This document shows positions 59,795 to 64,000 of a DNA stretch of 64,000 bases, piece by piece (positions within the stretch are counted from its first letter, which is position 1; every line of letters starts with the position of its first letter). The translations under genes and the position numbers were made by a program. Below the pieces are notes generated by a model. It did not search any database. It saw only the letters and a list, made by a program, of their open reading frames with translations, and was not told where the DNA came from. Origin of the DNA: JAAURS01 sp044923475 (GTDB lineage Bacteria; Cyanobacteriota; Cyanobacteriia; Thermosynechococcales; Thermosynechococcaceae); NCBI RefSeq assembly GCF_044923475.1, contig NZ_CP137338.1:2728001-2792000 (forward strand), written 5' to 3'.

Positions 59795-60556
59795 ATGAAG
59801 TTACAGAACAAACCACTCCAGCCCAATTCCCTGCAACAGCTCGCTCCCGACCTGTGGATTGCGAATCAGCCGCTGCGGTTTTTGGGGTTGTCGGTGGGGA
59901 CGCGGATGACGGTAATCCGGTTAGCAGATGGTCGATTGGTCGTCATTTCGCCGATCGCATTGACACCGGAACTCACGACCCAACTCGATCGCCTGGGTTC
60001 TATTGCCTACCAGATTGCGCCCAATCGCTACCACCATCTGTTTGCCCAAGCCTTCCAGCAGCAGTATCCTCAAGCAGAGTTTTGGGGTGCGATCGGTCTT
60101 CAGGAAAAGCGCCCGGATTTGAAGATTGAACATGTTATTACCGCTGAGGTAGGAGAAATTGGGACAGACATTCTCTATCGCCAATTTCTTGGCCTCAGTG
60201 TTCCTGGAACCACTCTCTCTGGCTTGGGCAAGCCCGACCCGATTAATGAAGTTGTGTTCTACCACAAACCCAGTCGCACTCTGATTATCACGGATATTGC
60301 CTTCCATTTCGATGAAACGAACGCCTGGGAAACAAGGCTGGTAGGGAAACTCATCGGCGGTTATAAAGCGCTCCAGCCCACATTACTAGAGAAATGGTAT
60401 TTAACCGATCGTGCCCTAGTAGAGCGATCGATTCGGGCTGTGTTGGAGTGGGATTTCGATCGCGTCATTATGGCCCACGGTTCTATTATTGAAACCAATG
60501 GTAAAGCCATGCTGAAGGCGGGTTACGAGTGGCTACTGGATAAGCAATTAGATTAG
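59795..60556 (+). CDS. DUF4336 (metallo-beta-lactamase-like) protein
   Basis: A 253-residue protein of the DUF4336 family, related to metallo-beta-lactamase folds. LWIANQPLRFLGLSVGTRMTVIRLADGRLVVISPIAL opens the fold, and AYQIAPNRYHHLFAQAFQQQYPQAEFWG and DRVIMAHGSIIETNG carry histidines at positions that could bind metal. The HxHxDH motif of true lactamases is not present. It lies inside the exporter operon after devB. An enzyme for detoxifying the exporter inducer is one guess; no function is known. Confidence 0.8.
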   Translation: MKLQNKPLQPNSLQQLAPDLWIANQPLRFLGLSVGTRMTVIRLADGRLVVISPIALTPELTTQLDRLGSIAYQIAPNRYHHLFAQAFQQQYPQAEFWGAIGLQEKRPDLKIEHVITAEVGEIGTDILYRQFLGLSVPGTTLSGLGKPDPINEVVFYHKPSRTLIITDIAFHFDETNAWETRLVGKLIGGYKALQPTLLEKWYLTDRALVERSIRAVLEWDFDRVIMAHGSIIETNGKAMLKAGYEWLLDKQLD

Positions 60557-60706
60557 GTGATTTCTGGGAAAAAACTTACCGCTGGCTTCGACTTCGCTCA
60601 GCCAGCTAGAGACTAGAGATTGCGCCCTGAGCGCGTTGCCCTGAGCCTGTCGAAGGGGAGTCGAAGGGTACAATCTCGGCTGGTAAAACCTTTGTAGGAA
60701 TTCACC
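60556..60706. repeat. Dispersed MITE-like repeat, copy B
   Basis: Starts GGTGATTTCTGGGAAAAAAC and shares CTTACCGCTGGCTTCGACT with copy A at 23561-23724. The end AGGAATTCACC echoes the inverse of the start. The middle holds CCTGAGC/GCTCAG- and CTTCGACT/AGTCGAAG-type inverse pairs, so the transcript could fold. It sits between the DUF4336 gene and devC. Confidence 0.65.
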
Positions 60707-60729
60707 TTAATTGTTCAGGAACTTGCATT

Positions 60730-61896
60730 ATGCTGCGAAAACTACTCAAGAAAACGCCCCTGGCGTGGATGCAGTTATCCAAACAAAAAACGCGGTTGTT
60801 AGTTGCAGTCTCGGGAATTGCGTTTGCGGATCTGTTGATGTTTATCCAAATGGGGTTTGAGGGAGCACTGTACGACTCTGCCATGAGTCCCTACAAAAAC
60901 CTCCAAGCCGACTTAGCGATCGCCAATCCCCAATTCCAAACCCTATTCGCCGTCCGCAGTTCGCCCCGCGATCGCCTCTACCAAACCCTCGCCCATCCCC
61001 AAGTGAAGGCAGTCACGCCCCTTTATATCGCCTCCGGTCAATGGCGCAATCCCGAGACTCTTCAACCGAGGACAATTCTGGTTTGGGGTATCGATCCGGG
61101 CACTCAGGTGTTTAAGCTTCCTGAAGTAACGCAGAACCTCGATCGCATTAAGCAGCTCGATCGGGTGCTATTCGATCGGGCGGGGCGACCGGAGTATGGC
61201 CCGATTGCGGATCTCCTCGCCAAACAATCGCGGCTGGACGTGCAAATCAATCGTCAGAACGTGCAAGTTGCAGGGTTATTTACGATCGGTTCATCCTTTG
61301 CCGCCGATGGCAATGCGATCGCCAGCGATTCGACCTTCCTCAGACTATTTCCCGATCGCCGTCCCGACCAGATTGAGGCGGGTTTGATCCAGTTAAAGCC
61401 GGGAGCGAATGTGCAGCGCGTGAAAGCGGAGTTGGATCGGGTATTGCCGGACGATGTGAAGGTTCTGACACCGGAGGAATGGGCTCTGATCGAGCAAACC
61501 TACTGGGCTAATGGGACAGGAATTGGTTTTATTTTCACCTTGGGCGTTCTGATGGGGTTCATCGTGGGCATTATCATCGTGTATCAAATTCTGTACTCCG
61601 ATGTTACCGATCACTTGGCAGAATATGCCACGTTGAAAGCGATGGGGTATACCGATAACTACTTGCTGATGATGCTGGGTCAGGAAGCATTAATTCTGGC
61701 TTGTTTTGGCTTCTTGCCGAGTTTGATTTTAGCGACGGGGTTATATCAATTGACCTATGCTGCAACGCTTTTACCGATCGCCATGAAGGTAGAGCGAGCC
61801 GTGACGGTGTTTGTTCTGACGATTATCATGTGCGGTGTTTCGGGAGCGATCGCCATGCGCAAGCTGCGATCGGCGGATCCGGCGGATATTTTTTAG
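60730..61896 (+). CDS. devC: DevC-type ABC exporter permease
   Basis: A 388-residue permease with the MacB/FtsX-like layout. One membrane segment lies near residues 20-42 (TRLLVAVSGIAFADLLMFIQMGF), a large extracytoplasmic domain follows, and three segments close the protein (GIGFIFTLGVLMGFIVGIIIVYQILY, LMMLGQEALILACFGFLPSLILATGLY, AVTVFVLTIIMCGVSGAIAM). TPLAWMQLSKQKTRLLVAVSGIAFA is a DevC signature. It is followed by devA after 12 bp. Confidence 0.92.
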   Translation: MLRKLLKKTPLAWMQLSKQKTRLLVAVSGIAFADLLMFIQMGFEGALYDSAMSPYKNLQADLAIANPQFQTLFAVRSSPRDRLYQTLAHPQVKAVTPLYIASGQWRNPETLQPRTILVWGIDPGTQVFKLPEVTQNLDRIKQLDRVLFDRAGRPEYGPIADLLAKQSRLDVQINRQNVQVAGLFTIGSSFAADGNAIASDSTFLRLFPDRRPDQIEAGLIQLKPGANVQRVKAELDRVLPDDVKVLTPEEWALIEQTYWANGTGIGFIFTLGVLMGFIVGIIIVYQILYSDVTDHLAEYATLKAMGYTDNYLLMMLGQEALILACFGFLPSLILATGLYQLTYAATLLPIAMKVERAVTVFVLTIIMCGVSGAIAMRKLRSADPADIF

Positions 61897-61908
61897 GGGT
61901 TGGGACTC

Positions 61909-62616
61909 ATGGAACCTGTTATTTCAGCTCAAAATCTCAACTACTATTTCGGATCTGGCGATCTGCGCAAGCAGGCACTATTCGATGTGAACTTGGAGAT
62001 TCAGGCGGGTGAAATCATCATTATGACTGGCCCTTCTGGATCTGGGAAAACGACGCTATTGACGTTGTTTGGCGGACTCCGTTCGGCTCAGGAAGGCAGC
62101 TTAAAGATTTTGGGCGAGGAACTTCGCGGTGCGGGGAAGTCCCAATTAGCAAGTCTCCGCAAACATATCGGCTATATTTTTCAGGCCCATAATTTAATGA
62201 CGTTTTTGACGGCTCAACGCAATGTGCGGATGGCGCTGGAGTTACACGATCGTTTTCTGGAGCAGGATCTAAATGCGATCGCCACCCAAATGCTAGAGTC
62301 TGTGGGCTTGGGCGATCGCGTGCAGTATTACCCAGAGAACCTTTCGGGTGGGCAAAAGCAACGGGTGGCGATCGCGAGGGCTTTAGTGACGCAACCGAAG
62401 ATCGTGCTGGCGGATGAGCCGACGGCGGCTTTGGATAAGAAGTCAGGGCGCGAGGTGGTGGAGCTGATGCAGAAGTTAGCGAAGGAGCAACGCTGTACGA
62501 TTTTAATCGTGACCCACGACAATCGGATTTTGGATATCGCCGATCGCATTGTTTATATGGAAGATGGTCGTTTGGTTAGTCAAGATAAAGAAGCGGCTTT
62601 AGCGTTGCATCCATAG
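61909..62616 (+). CDS. devA: DevA-type ABC exporter ATPase
   Basis: A 235-residue ABC ATPase of the DevA/LolD/MacB group. Walker A is TGPSGSGKTTLLTLFGGL, Q-loop YIFQAHNLMTFLTAQRNVRMAL, signature LSGGQKQRVAIARALVTQ, Walker B IVLADEPTAALDKKSG and H-loop VTHDNRILDIADRIVYMEDG. I chose ATG 61909 (MEPVISAQNLNYYFG); the TTG/GTG upstream adds three residues. It completes the devB-DUF4336-devC-devA operon. Confidence 0.93.
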   Translation: MEPVISAQNLNYYFGSGDLRKQALFDVNLEIQAGEIIIMTGPSGSGKTTLLTLFGGLRSAQEGSLKILGEELRGAGKSQLASLRKHIGYIFQAHNLMTFLTAQRNVRMALELHDRFLEQDLNAIATQMLESVGLGDRVQYYPENLSGGQKQRVAIARALVTQPKIVLADEPTAALDKKSGREVVELMQKLAKEQRCTILIVTHDNRILDIADRIVYMEDGRLVSQDKEAALALHP

Positions 62617-62714
62617 CGGATTCAGGACTTGGCATTGTTCTAGATACGGAAAATCTATCATTAGCTGTAAAATTTAAGAGGCAACGCTTGAAAATCCTTT
62701 AGATCCTAGCAATT

Positions 62715-62873
62715 GTGGAACGCCAGACCAGAAACGACAAGTCTCAGGCGAGCTTTAGCACAGAGGTTGAGCTAAAACCGGAAAACGAAAAAATTCTATG
62801 TCCTCATTGTCAACGCACTGCAACGAATGGACTTAAATGCAAAGGAATTTGTGTTGCCGACAATGACTATTAG
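62715..62873 (+). CDS. 52-aa zinc-ribbon-like protein
   Basis: From GTG 62715 to TAG 62871-62873. The C-terminal half reads ILCPHCQRTATNGLKCKGIC, with cysteines in a CPxC...C...C pattern suited to binding one zinc ion, and ends VADNDY. I remember this CPxCQRTATNG ending from small cyanobacterial proteins of unknown function. There is a stop in frame 12 bp upstream, so GTG is the only plausible start. Expression is not proven. Confidence 0.5.
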   Translation: MERQTRNDKSQASFSTEVELKPENEKILCPHCQRTATNGLKCKGICVADNDY

Positions 62874-63174
62874 GGAGCCGTTAAATTGACTTAAGGGCGG
62901 GCAATGCTTTCAGAAACAATCGGAGGTTAAGCATTTGGAGCAGGTGCAGCAGGAGAATATGTTAGGCAAACGGATATTGTGGAGATTAGATTAAGATTGA
63001 ATGGGGAAATGTTGAAAACTTTGCCAATATTATCAGCCTATATAGCCAAATTAGTTAAATTGATGGACAGCCATCCGCCCATTTAGAGTTAGACTTTCTC
63101 TGTGCACATGCCTTTAGAAGAGATAGACTCAACGCAACGCAACATTTTATTTTTTAATAGTTTTTATCCTAAAA
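62874..63174. other. Gene-free AT-rich stretch before the pentapeptide gene
   Basis: About 300 bp with no convincing ORF. It is A+T-rich, unlike the exporter genes before it, and the following gene shares this composition. The last 30 bp (TTTTATTTTTTAATAG...) could hold a promoter. I see no terminator hairpin after devA. Confidence 0.35.
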
Positions 63175-64000
63175 ATGAACCAAGATCACTTAAATAATCT
63201 GAGTAAAGGCAAAGATTTTTGGAATAAATGGCGAAAACATAATTCGGATATAGAACCTGACTTTAAAGAATCTCAGTTAACTGATATGGATTCGCATTTG
63301 GTCGCTCCCTTAATGCGGAGAAATTTAAGAGGCTATGATTTAAGTGGAGCTAACTTTTGGCGAGCAAATCTCAGAGCCGTAGATTTCTCTGAAGCAAATT
63401 TATCTGAAGCACATCTTAATCAGGCAAATTTGGAGGAAGCCGATCTAACTGGAGCCAATTTGCAGCGTTCTTGGATTGAAGAAGCTAATTTGTGCAAAGC
63501 CTTGCTTCATAAAGCTAATTTAAGTTCAGCTGAGCTTTGGGGATCAAATTTATCTAAAGCAGATTGTAGCGATGCCTTTTTTTGTAATACAAATCTTGGT
63601 GCTTCTGACCTGTTTAAGGCGAATTTTAGTAATACCTGTTTACGAGAGTCCAACCTTATGGGTGCGCGGCTTGTAGAAACTAACTTCGAAAATGCAGATC
63701 TTGAAGGTAGCTCTGTTTGGGGAGTGTCTGCTTGGGACTTAAATTTAAAGGGTGCCATACAATCGAATTTAATTGTCACACCTCAAGACAGAGCTGTTAT
63801 CTCAGTAGATGACCTTGAAATTGCTCAATTTATTTATATACTACTGAGTAATCAGAAAATTCGCAAAGTTATTGATACGATTACATCAAAGGTTGTATTG
63901 ATACTTGGACGCTTTACACCTGAGAGAAAAGCTATTCTAGATACTCTTCGTGAAGAACTTCGCAGCAGAAATTATTTATCAGTGGTTTTTGATTTTGAGA
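63175..64000 (+). CDS. Pentapeptide-repeat protein with C-terminal nucleotide-sensing-like domain (cut by window end)
   Basis: The frame is open from ATG 63175 to the last base, 275 residues so far, so the 3' end is missing. Residues about 50-190 are A(N/D)LxX pentapeptide repeats (DLSGANFWRANLRAVDFSEANLSEAHL and on), which form a right-handed beta helix. After residue 203 a new domain starts (DLEIAQFIYILLSNQKIRKVIDTITSKVVLILGRFTPERKAILDTLREELRSRNYLSVVFDF). I remember this block from pentapeptide proteins in which it resembles a TIR-like or Rossmann-type nucleotide-binding domain. The gene is AT-rich. There is no signal peptide. Confidence 0.8.
   Translation, partial: MNQDHLNNLSKGKDFWNKWRKHNSDIEPDFKESQLTDMDSHLVAPLMRRNLRGYDLSGANFWRANLRAVDFSEANLSEAHLNQANLEEADLTGANLQRSWIEEANLCKALLHKANLSSAELWGSNLSKADCSDAFFCNTNLGASDLFKANFSNTCLRESNLMGARLVETNFENADLEGSSVWGVSAWDLNLKGAIQSNLIVTPQDRAVISVDDLEIAQFIYILLSNQKIRKVIDTITSKVVLILGRFTPERKAILDTLREELRSRNYLSVVFDFE

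Noticed and set aside
1..64000. CRISPR arrays
   Set aside because: Repeats seen are single tandem pairs or dispersed elements; none has regular spacers.

Overview
The window is chromosomal DNA from a phycobilisome-containing cyanobacterium. The octamer GCGATCGC (HIP1) is scattered throughout both coding and non-coding DNA. The genes include phycocyanin subunits and rod linkers, bilin reductases, bilin lyases, DevBCA-type exporter genes and Nat-type amino-acid permeases. A phycoerythrin-type bilin reductase (PebA) and CpeS/CpeT-like lyases suggest the strain also makes a phycoerythrobilin-carrying protein, although no phycoerythrin subunit gene lies here. No tRNA, rRNA or CRISPR array was seen.

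Layout. 1-3.1 kb: end of a GrpE-like gene, recJ and a small membrane protein. 3.1-7.9 kb: pigment genes pcyA, tyrA, pebA (minus) and cpeS-like, cpeT-like (plus). 7.9-11 kb: trmFO and a secreted GHL10-type protein. 11.3-17.5 kb: a defence-like island made of a PLD/helicase, a 57-aa ORF, a DndD-like ATPase, an Rpn/DUF2887 gene with a decayed tandem copy, and a dnd-associated protein 4. 17.6-27.7 kb: Uma2, MoxR, ribF, surE, a CPA2 antiporter, a DUF1400 hydrolase and an SbmA-like ABC transporter.

27.7-36.2 kb is the highlight. It holds cpcB-cpcA-cpcC-cpcD, a complete insertion sequence, a second pcyA, and an rcaF-rcaC pair. Direct repeats matching the RcaC L box (as I remember the consensus, TTGCACA-N4-TTGCACA) lie upstream of cpcB and, in a weaker form, upstream of the second pcyA, in the same orientation relative to each gene. 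This looks like a compact red-light (type 3 chromatic acclimation) module: regulators, chromophore enzyme, phycocyanin and linkers. The photoreceptor RcaE is not in the window.

36.2-52.7 kb is mostly housekeeping and metabolism: aspS, fmt, a MOSC protein, an amino-acid ABC transporter without its binding protein, a TolC-like protein, gdpD-glpK-glpD, a 2H phosphoesterase, prfB with a programmed +1 frameshift, and rpmB. 52.9-57.6 kb is mobile, repeat-rich DNA: joined IS1380 and IS5 remnants, a HicB-like antitoxin, a membrane endonuclease/phosphatase-fold protein between long direct repeats, and a type II toxin-antitoxin pair. 57.7-62.6 kb is a TetR-controlled DevBCA-type exporter with a DUF4336 gene inserted and a shared palindromic operator-like motif. 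The window ends with a 52-aa zinc-ribbon ORF and a pentapeptide-repeat gene cut by the window edge.
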